A stretch of 32,719 nucleotides of DNA. Origin: Verrucomicrobiota bacterium (GTDB taxonomy: Bacteria > Verrucomicrobiota > Verrucomicrobiia > Opitutales > Opitutaceae). The stretch's first letter is position 1, and every line of letters starts with the position of its first letter. The notes beneath the pieces were generated by a model, which saw nothing but the letters and a program-made list of their open reading frames with translations, ran no database searches and was not told where the DNA came from. Location: the NCBI GenBank assembly GCA_026398065.1, contig JAPLTR010000850.1:1-32719 (forward strand), given 5' to 3'. The translations under genes were made by a program, and so were the position numbers. Shown here piece by piece: positions 1-8,802 of the stretch.

Positions 1-202
1 GCCGAAGGATGCGCCGGACCGGAGGATCCGGCGGCACAAGGGCGCGCCGGCGGGGTGAGCGGGGCGATCCGGGCGGGCGGCAGGGATTGCGTATGCGAAT
101 TTCGGAGGCGTGAAACGGCCCGCCCGGAGGCCGGACGCGGCCGGCTGAATCCAGCCCATCCGGTGCGCGTCGGGCAGCGGGCGCTCCGGGCGCGAGCCCG
201 GG
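1..202. other. Gene-free left edge
   Basis: No convincing coding frame is visible in this GC-rich stretch, which lies downstream of the minus-strand secreted repeat protein. The only structure I can support is the hairpin at 186-201. Whatever lies further left is outside the window. Confidence 0.5.
186..201 (-). terminator. Stop-adjacent hairpin, possible terminator or REP-like element
   Basis: A perfect 6-bp inverted repeat, CCGGGC (186-191) and GCCCGG (196-201), closes a GCGA tetraloop. It ends one base before the stop codon (203-205) of the minus-strand repeat protein. There is no T-tract on the transcribed side, so intrinsic termination is doubtful; a role in mRNA 3'-end stability is equally possible. 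Confidence 0.4.
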
Positions 203-2323
203 CTAGGGATTGAGGAGAAACACCTCGGCCACGACCACCCCGGTTTGCTGGGGGTCGCGCGAGCGGACGTGCAGCGTGTAACTGCCCCGCGGCAGCGTCA
301 CGACGAGCGCGGCGTCCTTGGAGGCGGAGATCAGCGGCGCGGCCCCGGCCAGTTGGGCGGCCTGGAGCACGGAGGGCGGGAGAGTCGCACCGGCGGCGGC
401 GGTGGCGGAGTCCGCGGACCAGTTGTCGCCATAGGCGACCGGCGTGCCGTCGGCGGCGTAAAGCGTGATTTCCGGATCGGGCAACGCGTCGGTGATGCCA
501 TACTGCCTGAGCTGGGGCCCCAGGGCCCGGACCAGCAGCCGCGCGGAGCCATCCGCCACCACGATGCCGGGGATGAGAATCCGGTCGCCCGCCCCGATGC
601 GGCAGCGCGTGGAGAGATTGGCGATGCGCGGTCCGGCGGTGTTGCCGGCGCCCGCGTCGTAGATTTCCACCAGACCCACGGTCGGCGCGCCGGTGCCGGC
701 GCCAACCAGGTGGGCGGTATAGGCGCCCGGCCCGAGATCGAGGACCAGCGCCGCATCCCGGCTGCCGGCCGGCAACGGAAAGGTGCCGAGGGCCGTGACC
801 GCCGCCGCGACGCGATCGGCGACCTCGCGCGAGCTGTCCCAATTGTCGCAGCGGGCGATCTCCCGGTTAGACCCATCGTAGATGACCAGGGTCGGATCCG
901 TCTCGGCATCGGCGACGCCGAAGTCCCGGAGGGCCGGACCGACGGCGCGAAACAGGAGGCGCCGGGTCGCCAAGGCGCTCGTGGGCGAAGGGCTCAACAC
1001 CAGGCCGGCGATCAGGGTGTCGGCGTCCTGGCCCCCGGGCGCCCGGCTGGCGACGTTGAGCAGCCGCGAACTCGTCGCGGCCGCAGTGACCGTCACCCGG
1101 GCCGGGTCGCTCCGGGCGGTCCCACCCGGGGCGATGACCTCCAGCTGATAGTCGCCCGCGTCCGCGGCGGTCAGACCGGAGAGGGAAAATTTCGCCGAAT
1201 GGGTCCAGCGTTCGCCGCGCGGAGTTGTCCAATGAAACTGGATACCGTAACCGTTGGTGACCGGGGTGGAGGAGGGAGGGAGGGACTGCTCGCCGGCGGG
1301 GATGCCGATGACCTCGGCACTGAGGGCGAGGGTCGCTCCAGGCTCCAGGGCCCGCGGCTCCGGGCCGGCCAGGAGCTGGGGCTGGCTCAGCGGCCGGGGC
1401 GTGACCGGGAAGTTGGCCGCGACCAGCAGCAAGGTGCCGTGGACCGATTCGCGGTCCGGCTCGGACTGGGTCCACGAAATGCTGACCGGGCCGACGTCCG
1501 CCGCATACGCGGTGGCCACTCGGACGTCCGGCCGCCGGCGGGTGAAACCGGGCAGGGAGCTGATGCTCCCGTCGCTGGAGCGGACGGGGGTGCCGCCACC
1601 GAGCGCACCGAGCGTGAGCTGTTGGACAACCAGCAGGGTTTCGAAGGTGCCGAGGTTCGTCGTGGTCGTGAGCGCGTTGCCGACCTCGGTCTTCATTTCG
1701 CCGCCGAGGCCGGTCGTCGGCCGACCGGAAACCGACTCGGTCATGAGCGCATAGGACAATGTGGGGATTCCGCTGCTCAGCTGCAGCCGCCGCGGCAGTG
1801 CCCGCAGGCCGCCGTCGGCGAACGTGCGGTCCAAGGTCGGCAGGCCGGGTGAGTTCGAAACCGTTTTGGTGGTCAAAACCCGGTCGCCGAGGGACGATAC
1901 GACGCCGGAAATGGTCGTGACTGCGGTTGCGGTCCCGAATGTCACCGTGTGGCGCACGGTATACTCCACGATGGGGTTGGCCTCCGGGCCGGTGCGGGTG
2001 GCCGACAGGACCTCGACCTTCAGCTCCGCCGGCTGGATCACCCGGCTGTTGGAGATCGTGCCGCGATACTGCCAGGTGTAGCCGGCCACCAACGGCTGCA
2101 GACGCAGGTAGTCGTACTCTGGCTGGACTCTGGGGCCCTCCCCGGAGCCGACCACCCCGGAGGGAGGGAAGGTCACCTGCACGAGGCCGATGCTCTCGCT
2201 GGCCGAATAGCTGAAGGGAAAGTGCGCCCGGGCGCAGGCCGTCACGACGAGAGCGGCGACGATCCAACGCCAGGAGCACAGGGGGCGGCGCGGAGGTGCG
2301 AACGGGCTGAACGGCAGAGCCAT
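203..2323 (-). CDS. Secreted/lipoprotein Ig-like protein with two C-terminal Opitutaceae-type repeats
   Basis: This is a 706-residue exported protein of unknown function. The chosen ATG gives a hydrophobic N-terminus ending in a lipobox-like V-T-A-C with Cys30, so lipid anchoring is plausible; a TTG further upstream (2410) would place an unlikely Pro-rich stretch in front. Residues about 50-310 match no family I recognise. Residues about 325-412 look like an Ig-like domain, with the typical L-T-A-A-D-A-G-D-Y segment at 384-392. Two homologous repeats of about 137 residues follow (about 420-556 and 567-704). Each has the pattern R-A-(V/L)-G-P-x-L at its start, a D-N-W near its middle, a (S/A)-x-D-A-A-L-V strand, G-x-Y-T-x-H, and V-E-I-Y or A-E-V-F at its end. 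Such repeats are, to my knowledge, common at the C-termini of secreted Opitutaceae proteins. The role is probably surface or periplasmic adhesion or scaffolding (inference). Confidence 0.75.
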   Translation of the reverse strand: MALPFSPFAPPRRPLCSWRWIVAALVVTACARAHFPFSYSASESIGLVQVTFPPSGVVGSGEGPRVQPEYDYLRLQPLVAGYTWQYRGTISNSRVIQPAELKVEVLSATRTGPEANPIVEYTVRHTVTFGTATAVTTISGVVSSLGDRVLTTKTVSNSPGLPTLDRTFADGGLRALPRRLQLSSGIPTLSYALMTESVSGRPTTGLGGEMKTEVGNALTTTTNLGTFETLLVVQQLTLGALGGGTPVRSSDGSISSLPGFTRRRPDVRVATAYAADVGPVSISWTQSEPDRESVHGTLLLVAANFPVTPRPLSQPQLLAGPEPRALEPGATLALSAEVIGIPAGEQSLPPSSTPVTNGYGIQFHWTTPRGERWTHSAKFSLSGLTAADAGDYQLEVIAPGGTARSDPARVTVTAAATSSRLLNVASRAPGGQDADTLIAGLVLSPSPTSALATRRLLFRAVGPALRDFGVADAETDPTLVIYDGSNREIARCDNWDSSREVADRVAAAVTALGTFPLPAGSRDAALVLDLGPGAYTAHLVGAGTGAPTVGLVEIYDAGAGNTAGPRIANLSTRCRIGAGDRILIPGIVVADGSARLLVRALGPQLRQYGITDALPDPEITLYAADGTPVAYGDNWSADSATAAAGATLPPSVLQAAQLAGAAPLISASKDAALVVTLPRGSYTLHVRSRDPQQTGVVVAEVFLLNP

Positions 2324-2520
2324 GGGGGACGGTGGGAACGCCCGGGGCGAGGGGCAAGGCGCTATATTGAGTGAGACCGCCGGAGCAAATTTAAGTCCCG
2401 CTCCTAACAAGGCCGATTATCATCCTCGATGCAGAAGGCAGCCCCGCTCCGGCGGTGACGAGGGCGGCAGATCGTTTCCATGACCGGCCGACGAGGCCGA
2501 TTGGGAGGTGGGCCCTTCGC

Positions 2521-3726
2521 CTACGGCACGAGGTCGAAGGTGCGGACGTCTTTCTGGACCTCGCGGGTGCCGCTGAGGAAGCGGAAGGCGAGTTCGGTCG
2601 AGGTCTTGACGAGCTGTTCGTAGCGGTTGAGGTCCCACTTGGCGACGGGCTCCTCGTTGACGTGGGTGAGGAGGTCGCCCGGGCGAATCTCGGCTTCGTC
2701 GGCGGGCGACTGCGGGACCACGCTGGCGACGCGCCAGTAGGCCGGGGTCTTGGTGAAGCTGAGGCCGGCGCTGCGGCGGGGCGGGGAGACGATGGGCGCA
2801 CGCGTGTCGCGCTGAAAATAAACCCGGTCGTGCTCCTGGTCGAAGGTGACGCTGAAATTCTTCAGGATCTCGCCGCCGATGGAGGAGAGTTCGTCGGTGA
2901 GGTCGACGAGGGGGCGGGGAAACTGGTAGTCGCCGATGCCGAGCGTCTCGGTGAGCCGGCCGATGCGTTGCGCGCGGTCGCCGGTGAGGGTGCCGACGGT
3001 GGAGCCGGCGCGGGGCGGGACGGCGAAGGTGGGGTTGAGGCCGACGGGATTGAGGCTGAGCGGGGCGTCGCTGCCGGAGTCGATCAGCGCGACGAAACTG
3101 CGGTCGCCGAGGCGCAGGGCGATGAGCGGGGTCTTGCTGGCGTCGTTGAGCGGGATGGCGACGCCGGGGACGAGGGCGGTGTTGCGCGTGGACTGGAGGG
3201 TCACGCGGGCCTGGGGATAGTCGAGGGTGAGCAGGGCCTCGCGAAAGAGGGGGAATCCGAGGACGCCGTCGATCTTCACGCCGAGGTGGGCGGAGAGCGT
3301 CGTGCAGTCGTAGAGCAGCGCGAAGACGTCGTCGAAGCGGGCGTCGCCGAGCGAAATCTGCTCGATGGTGGTAGGGGAGAGCTCGGTGGTCTGGCCGTCG
3401 GCGGAGAGCACCTGGACGCGCGGGGCGTTGGGGGGCGGGGCGTCCTTGGACGCGTAGCGTTTGGCGAACGCGGGGGTGACGAGGGTGACGGACGAGCCGG
3501 TGTCGATGAGGAAGTGGTAGGGGCCGGAGCGGTCCCACTTGGCCTCGACGACGAGGTAGTTGCCGATGGCCTTGGTGGGAACGACGACGAGCTTCGAGCC
3601 GAGGGTGGTGCGGCCCGGGCGGGGCGGCGTGCGGCGAAAGGCCGAGGGGAGCGAGGAAAGCGAGACGCAGCCTCCGAGCATCAGCAGCGCGGCGCAGGCG
3701 GCGAGCAGCGGCAGGAGGCGCTTCAT
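2521..3726 (-). CDS. Lipoprotein aspartyl protease with two DTG/DSG motifs and a PDZ domain
   Basis: A 401-residue predicted envelope protease. The start ATG is followed by a lipoprotein signal ending L-G-G-C at Cys20. Residues about 50-180 form a retropepsin-like domain with the catalytic motif D75-T-G-S-S. A second half, about 185-305, carries D216-S-G-S-D. The chain therefore has both aspartates needed for an active site, a pepsin-like arrangement in one polypeptide instead of a retropepsin dimer. Residues about 320-401 are a PDZ domain (S-P-A-D-E-A-E-I-R-P-G-D pattern) that would bind peptide C-termini. The start lies 2 bases after the stop of the MFS exporter, so the two are probably co-transcribed and translationally coupled. 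The substrate is unknown. A longer frame reaching to 5121 exists but only shadows the MFS gene; the lipoprotein signal fixes the start here. Confidence 0.82.
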   Translation of the reverse strand: MKRLLPLLAACAALLMLGGCVSLSSLPSAFRRTPPRPGRTTLGSKLVVVPTKAIGNYLVVEAKWDRSGPYHFLIDTGSSVTLVTPAFAKRYASKDAPPPNAPRVQVLSADGQTTELSPTTIEQISLGDARFDDVFALLYDCTTLSAHLGVKIDGVLGFPLFREALLTLDYPQARVTLQSTRNTALVPGVAIPLNDASKTPLIALRLGDRSFVALIDSGSDAPLSLNPVGLNPTFAVPPRAGSTVGTLTGDRAQRIGRLTETLGIGDYQFPRPLVDLTDELSSIGGEILKNFSVTFDQEHDRVYFQRDTRAPIVSPPRRSAGLSFTKTPAYWRVASVVPQSPADEAEIRPGDLLTHVNEEPVAKWDLNRYEQLVKTSTELAFRFLSGTREVQKDVRTFDLVP

Positions 3727-3728
3727 CG

Positions 3729-5072
3729 TCACTTCACGGGTTTGGGCAGCCGCGTGCTGAGAACGAGGGCGACGACCGAAAGGATGGCGGCACAGATGAA
3801 CAGCGTCCGGCCGCCGAACACCCAGAACACGGTGCCGGCGAGCACGGGGGTGATCGCGCGGGAGAGGGAGCCGAGGGAACGGAAGATGCCGAGGACGCGG
3901 CCCTGCTCGGCCGCGCTGGCGTAGAGCGAGATCAGGCCGGTGGTGGCGGGATTGACGAGGCCGGAGCCGAGGGCGAGGAAGGCGAGGCCGACGTAGAGCA
4001 GCCACGGCTGCATGGCGAAGCCGATCAACACGAGGCCGACCGCGGAGGCGACCAGGCCGGCGGAGAGGATGCCGGTCTCGTTGCGCCGCTTGAGCAGTTT
4101 CCGGACGAGCCAGCCCTGGACGACGATGGCGCAGAGGCCGAGGAAACCGAGCAGGTAGCCGTTCTGGCGGGAGGTGTAGCCGAAGCGTTCGGCGGCGAGG
4201 AAGGTGAGGGAGGTCTCCATCGCGACGAAGGCGAGGGAGAAGATGAAGGCGACGACGTTGGCGCGGCGGACGTCGGCGTTGTCGAGCATCAGGATCGCGC
4301 GGAGGGGATTCTTGGTGCGGGGCTCCTTCGCCTCGGCGCGGGTGGCGGGCGAGAGGGTTTCGGTGAAGCGGAGGGAGATCCAGACGAGATTCACCAGGCA
4401 CAGGGCGAACGCGATCAGCGCGGGGACGGTGAAGGGATTGACGCCGTACTGGGCGAGGCCGGGGTGGGCCTGGAGGAGATTGAGGTGGGAGGTGAAGGCG
4501 CCGATGGTGGGGCCGGTGACGAGGCCGAGGCCGAAGGCGGCGCCGACGAGGCCCATGGCCTTCGAGCGCTCGTCGCGGCTGGTGACGTCGGCGACGGCGG
4601 CGGTGGCGACGGAGAGATTGCCGCTGAACGCGCCGCTCACGAGGCGGGAGAGGAGGAAGAGCCAGAACGAGCCGCTGACCACCCAGATGAGGTAGCCGAG
4701 GGCGGTGCCGGCAACCGTCCAGCGGAGGACTCCGCGGCGGCCGAGGCGGTCGCCCAGGCCGCCCCAGAGCGGCGAAAAGATGAACTGCAGGATGGAAAAG
4801 ACGGAGCTGATGACGCCGCCGAAGAGGACGGCGGCGAAGTTGCTGTCCTTGCCCAGGGCGTGGGCGATGGAGTCGAGGTGGGCGAGGAGCCAGCCGAGGA
4901 CGCCGGAGTGGCCTTCGAGACCGAGGTAGTGGTTGAGGAGATCCGGCCCGAGGGGAAAGATGATCGAGAAGCCGATCAGGTCGATGTAGAGCGTGAGAAA
5001 GATGACGCCGAGGGAGAGTTTGCGCGGGGGCGCGGAGGCGGGGGGGACGGAGGAGGTGGCGGCGTGGGACAC
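3729..5072 (-). CDS. MFS transporter (DHA1/TetA-like exporter)
   Basis: A 447-residue major facilitator with about 12 hydrophobic segments. The conserved loop 2-3 motif G-G-L-G-D-R-L-G-R-R is present near residue 105, behind F-S-P-L-W, as in TetA-like drug:H+ antiporters. A segment G-P-T-I-G-A-F fits motif C of exporters. The start is a GTG giving Met-Ser-His-Ala; the frame runs further upstream to 5228, but that part is composition-biased and lacks family similarity. No Shine-Dalgarno motif is visible. The gene is followed after 2 bases by the aspartyl protease gene. The substrate cannot be inferred. The spacer of 166 bases from the upstream MmcQ-like gene carries a hairpin, so this may be a separate transcript. 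Confidence 0.85.
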   Translation of the reverse strand: MSHAATSSVPPASAPPRKLSLGVIFLTLYIDLIGFSIIFPLGPDLLNHYLGLEGHSGVLGWLLAHLDSIAHALGKDSNFAAVLFGGVISSVFSILQFIFSPLWGGLGDRLGRRGVLRWTVAGTALGYLIWVVSGSFWLFLLSRLVSGAFSGNLSVATAAVADVTSRDERSKAMGLVGAAFGLGLVTGPTIGAFTSHLNLLQAHPGLAQYGVNPFTVPALIAFALCLVNLVWISLRFTETLSPATRAEAKEPRTKNPLRAILMLDNADVRRANVVAFIFSLAFVAMETSLTFLAAERFGYTSRQNGYLLGFLGLCAIVVQGWLVRKLLKRRNETGILSAGLVASAVGLVLIGFAMQPWLLYVGLAFLALGSGLVNPATTGLISLYASAAEQGRVLGIFRSLGSLSRAITPVLAGTVFWVFGGRTLFICAAILSVVALVLSTRLPKPVK

Positions 5073-5217
5073 GTGAAAGGGGGGGAGCAAAGACCTTCCG
5101 CACGAAGACGCCAAGGCGCAAACGGAAGTTCCGTCATCGGGCGCAAAGCAGGTTTCGCGGTTTGACGCAGCGGGGCGCGGACCAGTGGAGCGCTCGGCTT
5201 GCCGGGGGGCGAGCCAA

Positions 5218-5238
5218 GGCGTCTGCAAGACAGACGCC
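5218..5238 (-). terminator. Perfect 8-bp hairpin abutting a stop codon
   Basis: GGCGTCTG (5218-5225) and CAGACGCC (5231-5238) pair perfectly around a CAAGA loop. The hairpin ends exactly next to the stop codon (5239-5241) of the minus-strand MmcQ-like gene. No T-tract follows, so it may be a REP-like mRNA-end element, not a classical terminator. Confidence 0.5.
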
Positions 5239-5589
5239 CTACAGGCCGAGCTGGGCGCGGAGTTTTTTGGTGAGCTTGGCGACGACGAGGTCGTAGCTGC
5301 GGCGGATGCGGCGGTCGAGTTCGGCGGGGGGCAGGGCGGCGAGGTCGCCGACGCGGACCCAGTGGCGCTTGGCGCAATACGGCGCCTGGATGATGCCGTC
5401 GAGGTCGGTGAGGTCGTCGAACTCGTCGGGCGTGCACTTGAAGATCACGCCGTCGAGGGTTTCGCCGTCGAGGGCGAGGAGGAGGAACATCTTGCCGGCG
5501 ACCTTGAAGACGAGGCACTCGCCCCACTGTTTCACGACGGTGGTGTGGGGGAGGGCGAGCGCGGAGGCTTTGAGGTGGGCGAGGCGCAT
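5239..5589 (-). CDS. MmcQ/YjbR family protein
   Basis: A 116-residue protein of the MmcQ/YjbR family, small cytoplasmic proteins with a double-wing, CyaY-like fold that has been linked to DNA binding; the biochemical role is not established. Visible family features are the N-terminal L-P-x-(T)-x-x-x-x-x-W-G-E segment, the central V-A-G-K-M-F strand, and the K-R-H-W-V-R segment near residue 74-79 before the C-terminal helix. Length fits the family (about 115-120). The start ATG lies 26 bases after the stop of the 1045-residue hybrid kinase, so the gene is probably the last member of the kinase transcript. No functional link to the kinases is known. Confidence 0.82.
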   Translation of the reverse strand: MRLAHLKASALALPHTTVVKQWGECLVFKVAGKMFLLLALDGETLDGVIFKCTPDEFDDLTDLDGIIQAPYCAKRHWVRVGDLAALPPAELDRRIRRSYDLVVAKLTKKLRAQLGL

Positions 5590-5615
5590 GGCGGGAGGGC
5601 GTGCGGGCGGCCCGG

Positions 5616-8600
5616 CTAGCCGGTGCGGGGGAATTTGCCGAGGAGATCGGAGAGTTCGAACGGTTTCGCCATGAACTCGCTGGCGCCGAGGGCGGCGCAG
5701 CGGCGCATGGTGTCCTCCTCGCTGTAGCCGCTCATGACGATGACGCGGACGTGGGGGTTGAGGACGCGGAGGCGGCGGAGGGTTTCCTCGCCGGAGATGC
5801 CGGGCATCGTGAGGTCGAGGAGGACGGCGACGATGGCGTCGGGCTGTTCCTGATACCGCCGGAGGGCCTCCTCGCCGTCGGCGACGGCGATCACGTGGAG
5901 GTTCTGGCGGCGGAGGGCGGCGGAAGCGATGATGCGGACGGCCTCCTCGTCGTCGACGATGAGGACGGTCCCGCGCGGCTGCTCCGCCTTTGCAGCCGGG
6001 GCGGCGGCGACGGGGACGAGCGGGGTGGATGTCGGCGAGGGGGCGGGCGTGGCGTCCGAGGCGGGCAGGAGGAGGCGGAAGGTCGAGCCGCGGCCCACAA
6101 CGGACTCGACGTAGAGGGCGCCCTGATGGCTTTGCACGATGCCGAGGACGGCGGCGAGGCCGAGGCCGCGGCCGGAGAACTTGGTGGTGAAGAACGGTTC
6201 GAAGATGCGCGCCATGGTTTCGGGCGTCATGCCGGAGCCGTTGTCGGAGACCTCGAGGCCGACGTAGCGGCCCGCCGGGAGGTCGGGGCGGTGGAGCGCG
6301 GCGCGGAGCAGTTCGGTGCTGGCCTCACGGACGAAGGTCGTGACCGCGATCTCGCCGGGTTTCTCGCCGATGGCGTCGGCGGCGTTGATCACGAGATTCA
6401 TCACGATCTGCTGGAGCTGGGAGGCGTCGGCCATCACGGCCGGCAGACCGTCGGGGAGAGTGAGGGTGAGGCGGGTGTTCTTGTGGATCGAGACGGAGAG
6501 GAGGGTGGCGGTGGAGCGGACGAGCTCGGTGAGGCTGGTGGCGCGGGTGACGAGGGTGCGTTTGCCGGCGTAGGCGAGCATCTGCTGGCAGAGATCGGCG
6601 GCGCGGCGGGCCGCGGCCTCGATCTGGTCGAGATGGGAGGTCGCGGGGCTGTCGGCCGCGACGGCGAGGCGCGCAAGGGTGGCGTTGCCGAGCATCGCGG
6701 TGAGGAGGTTGTTGAAATCGTGCGCGATGCCGCCGGCGAGCACGCCGAGGCTCTCGAGCTTCTGGGTCTGGAGCAGCTGGCGCTCGAAGGCGAGTTTCTC
6801 GGCCTCGGCGCTCTTGAGTGCGGTGACGTCGATGGCGAGGCCCTCGATGAAGCGCAGGGAGCCGTCGTCGGCGAAGACGGGCCGGCCGCGGACGAGGGCC
6901 CATTTGACGCGGCCGTCGCGGTGGCGGATGCGGTATTCGACCTCGAAGCTGCGGCGCGCCTGCATGGCTTCGCCGACGGCGCGCCGGGTCGAGGCGCGGT
7001 CCTCGTCGACGGTAAGGTGGGCGAGGTGGACGCGGCCGCCGAGGAAATCGGCCGGCGGGTAGCCGGTGAGGGGGAGCAGGCCCTCGGTGCCGAAGAGGAG
7101 GGTGAGGTTGTCGTCGAACCCGCACCGGAACGCCGCGCCGGGGAGCTGCCCGAGGAGGTTGCCGAGCTGGCGCCGGCTCTCCTGCAGCTCGGCCTCGGCG
7201 CGTTTGCGGGCGGTGATCTCGGTGGCGATGCCGCAGAGCGCGTAGATCTGGCCGTTGGTGGCGCGAAGGGGAAATTTCTGGACGATGTGGGTGCGGGGGC
7301 CGTCGGGTCCGGGGCTGGACTCCTCGAATTCCATCGGAATGCCGGCGTCGAGGACGAGGCGGTCGTTGGAGCCGAAGATCGCGGCCTGGGTGGTGGGAAA
7401 AAGGTCGGAGTCGCGCTGACCGATGATGCCGGACTGATCCCGCCCGACGAGGAGTTCGAAGGGGCGGTTGGCGAGGACGTAGTAGCCGGCCGGGTCCTTC
7501 ACGAAGATGCAGGCGGGGCTGTTGTCGAGGATGGCCTGGAGGCGGGCCTCGCTTTCGCGGAGCTGCCGCTCGATCTCCTCGCGGCGCTGGATGTCCTCCT
7601 GCAGGGCCTCCTGGACGGCGCTGAGTTCGGCAGTGCGGCGGGCGACCTGGCGTTCCACATGGGCGGAGCGGCGCTGGGCGCCGAAGAACCACGCGCCGGC
7701 CGTGCCGGTCAGCGCGAGGCCCAGGGCGAGGGTCAGCCAGCCCCGGAAGCCGGATTGCTGGGCCTGCCACTCGGGGGTGGGGCGGAACCACAGCTCCCAT
7801 TTTCGTCCGCCGTGGTCCAGGGGCACGCGGAGATGGAGTCCGGCGGCCATCTGCCCGGCCGTGGGCGGGGGGGCGGTGTGATCGGCGCGCGGCGAAGTGG
7901 AGCTGTAGTGGAGGAACTGACGGTCTTCGGTGGCGGAGCGGTCGAGGAAGAGGACCTCAAGACCCTGGGCATCGCCCGACTTGAAAAACGACTCGAGCAC
8001 GTCGCTGATGCGAAAGATGCCGAACACAAATCCCCGGAGGGCGGCCCGCCGGGCGTCGGGGGTGTCGGCCGCGAGCGGGACGTGGTAGACGGGCAGCTCC
8101 ATGATGTAGCCCCAGCTTGAGCCGCCGCGGCGGTCGAGCAGAGGCAGGCGCCCGGAGGAGGCGAGCAGGCCGGTGCCGGCGATTTCCTGGAGTTGTGACC
8201 AGGTGACCCCGGAAACCAGATCGAAGCCGAGCGCGGGCTCGTTGCCCGCATAGGGTTCGATGTAGAGCACGGGGAAATACTCGGGGCGCGCGGCGGCGGG
8301 CCGGAGGGTGTTGCCGGAAACCCGTTCGGTCAGTTGAAACCCGGGGAAGCCCTCCGCCCGTACGGCCGACTCGAAACGCTCCCGGTCCGGCCCGGGGAGC
8401 CGCACGATCCACTCCAACGCCTGGACGCCGACCTGCCGCGAGATGATGTCGCGGGCCGCGCCACCGAACTCCTCGCGGGTCACCTCTCCCGAGTAGTGGA
8501 ACAGGCTGCGGAGGGTGTAGAGGGACTCCTGGTGGCGCTGCAGGCGATCGGAGGCGATGCTGGTGAAGTTCTGGGCCCGGCGGGCGAAATCCGCCTCGGA

Positions 8601-8753
8601 TTTTTCCCGCTCCTGCCCGCGGACCGCCAGGAACGCCAGCACGCTCAGGATCCCGCCGATGACGACGACGAGCACGGCCGCGCGCTCGCGCAAGACGACC
8701 GATTGTGCAGCGGACCGGTCGAACGGCGAATTGGACGGCGGGTCCTGGCTCAT
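5616..8753 (-). CDS. Hybrid sensor histidine kinase: CHASE, two PAS, HisKA, HATPase, receiver
   Basis: A 1045-residue membrane-bound hybrid kinase. TM1 is at about 25-44, a CHASE-type extracytoplasmic sensor at about 70-320, TM2 at about 338-358, then a short coiled coil and two PAS domains (about 403-520 and 530-650). The dimerisation/phosphoacceptor motif G-G-I-A-H-D-F-N-N gives His678. The ATPase domain has an N-box M-N-L-V-I-N-A-A-D (about 785-793), D-N-G-S-G (837-841) and G-R-G-L-G-L. The C-terminal receiver (about 928-1043) keeps Asp934/Asp935, the acceptor Asp980, Ser1008 and Lys1030, so phosphorelay should work. CHASE domains sense small extracellular ligands; this ligand is unknown. 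The gene lies 49 bases after its paralogue (8803-11460), which shares the layout but has one PAS domain. No output regulator is adjacent. Confidence 0.92.
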   Translation of the reverse strand: MSQDPPSNSPFDRSAAQSVVLRERAAVLVVVIGGILSVLAFLAVRGQEREKSEADFARRAQNFTSIASDRLQRHQESLYTLRSLFHYSGEVTREEFGGAARDIISRQVGVQALEWIVRLPGPDRERFESAVRAEGFPGFQLTERVSGNTLRPAAARPEYFPVLYIEPYAGNEPALGFDLVSGVTWSQLQEIAGTGLLASSGRLPLLDRRGGSSWGYIMELPVYHVPLAADTPDARRAALRGFVFGIFRISDVLESFFKSGDAQGLEVLFLDRSATEDRQFLHYSSTSPRADHTAPPPTAGQMAAGLHLRVPLDHGGRKWELWFRPTPEWQAQQSGFRGWLTLALGLALTGTAGAWFFGAQRRSAHVERQVARRTAELSAVQEALQEDIQRREEIERQLRESEARLQAILDNSPACIFVKDPAGYYVLANRPFELLVGRDQSGIIGQRDSDLFPTTQAAIFGSNDRLVLDAGIPMEFEESSPGPDGPRTHIVQKFPLRATNGQIYALCGIATEITARKRAEAELQESRRQLGNLLGQLPGAAFRCGFDDNLTLLFGTEGLLPLTGYPPADFLGGRVHLAHLTVDEDRASTRRAVGEAMQARRSFEVEYRIRHRDGRVKWALVRGRPVFADDGSLRFIEGLAIDVTALKSAEAEKLAFERQLLQTQKLESLGVLAGGIAHDFNNLLTAMLGNATLARLAVAADSPATSHLDQIEAAARRAADLCQQMLAYAGKRTLVTRATSLTELVRSTATLLSVSIHKNTRLTLTLPDGLPAVMADASQLQQIVMNLVINAADAIGEKPGEIAVTTFVREASTELLRAALHRPDLPAGRYVGLEVSDNGSGMTPETMARIFEPFFTTKFSGRGLGLAAVLGIVQSHQGALYVESVVGRGSTFRLLLPASDATPAPSPTSTPLVPVAAAPAAKAEQPRGTVLIVDDEEAVRIIASAALRRQNLHVIAVADGEEALRRYQEQPDAIVAVLLDLTMPGISGEETLRRLRVLNPHVRVIVMSGYSEEDTMRRCAALGASEFMAKPFELSDLLGKFPRTG

Positions 8754-8802
8754 GGCCGTCGGGAAGAAATCGGGGGGCGGGCACGCATGGGACAGAGGGG
8801 AA

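Noticed and set aside
2455-3924. 489-codon plus-strand frame opposite the aspartyl protease
   Set aside because: Gly/Glu/Arg-rich shadow of the protease gene; nothing in it resembles a protein family.
3727-5121. Long upstream extension of the aspartyl protease frame
   Set aside because: This part is an Arg/Pro-rich out-of-frame reading of the MFS gene. The lipoprotein signal peptide at 3726 marks the true start.
5601-8120. 839-codon open frame antisense to the second hybrid kinase
   Set aside because: The same GC-driven shadow effect; no domain or signal, and the kinase on the other strand is intact.
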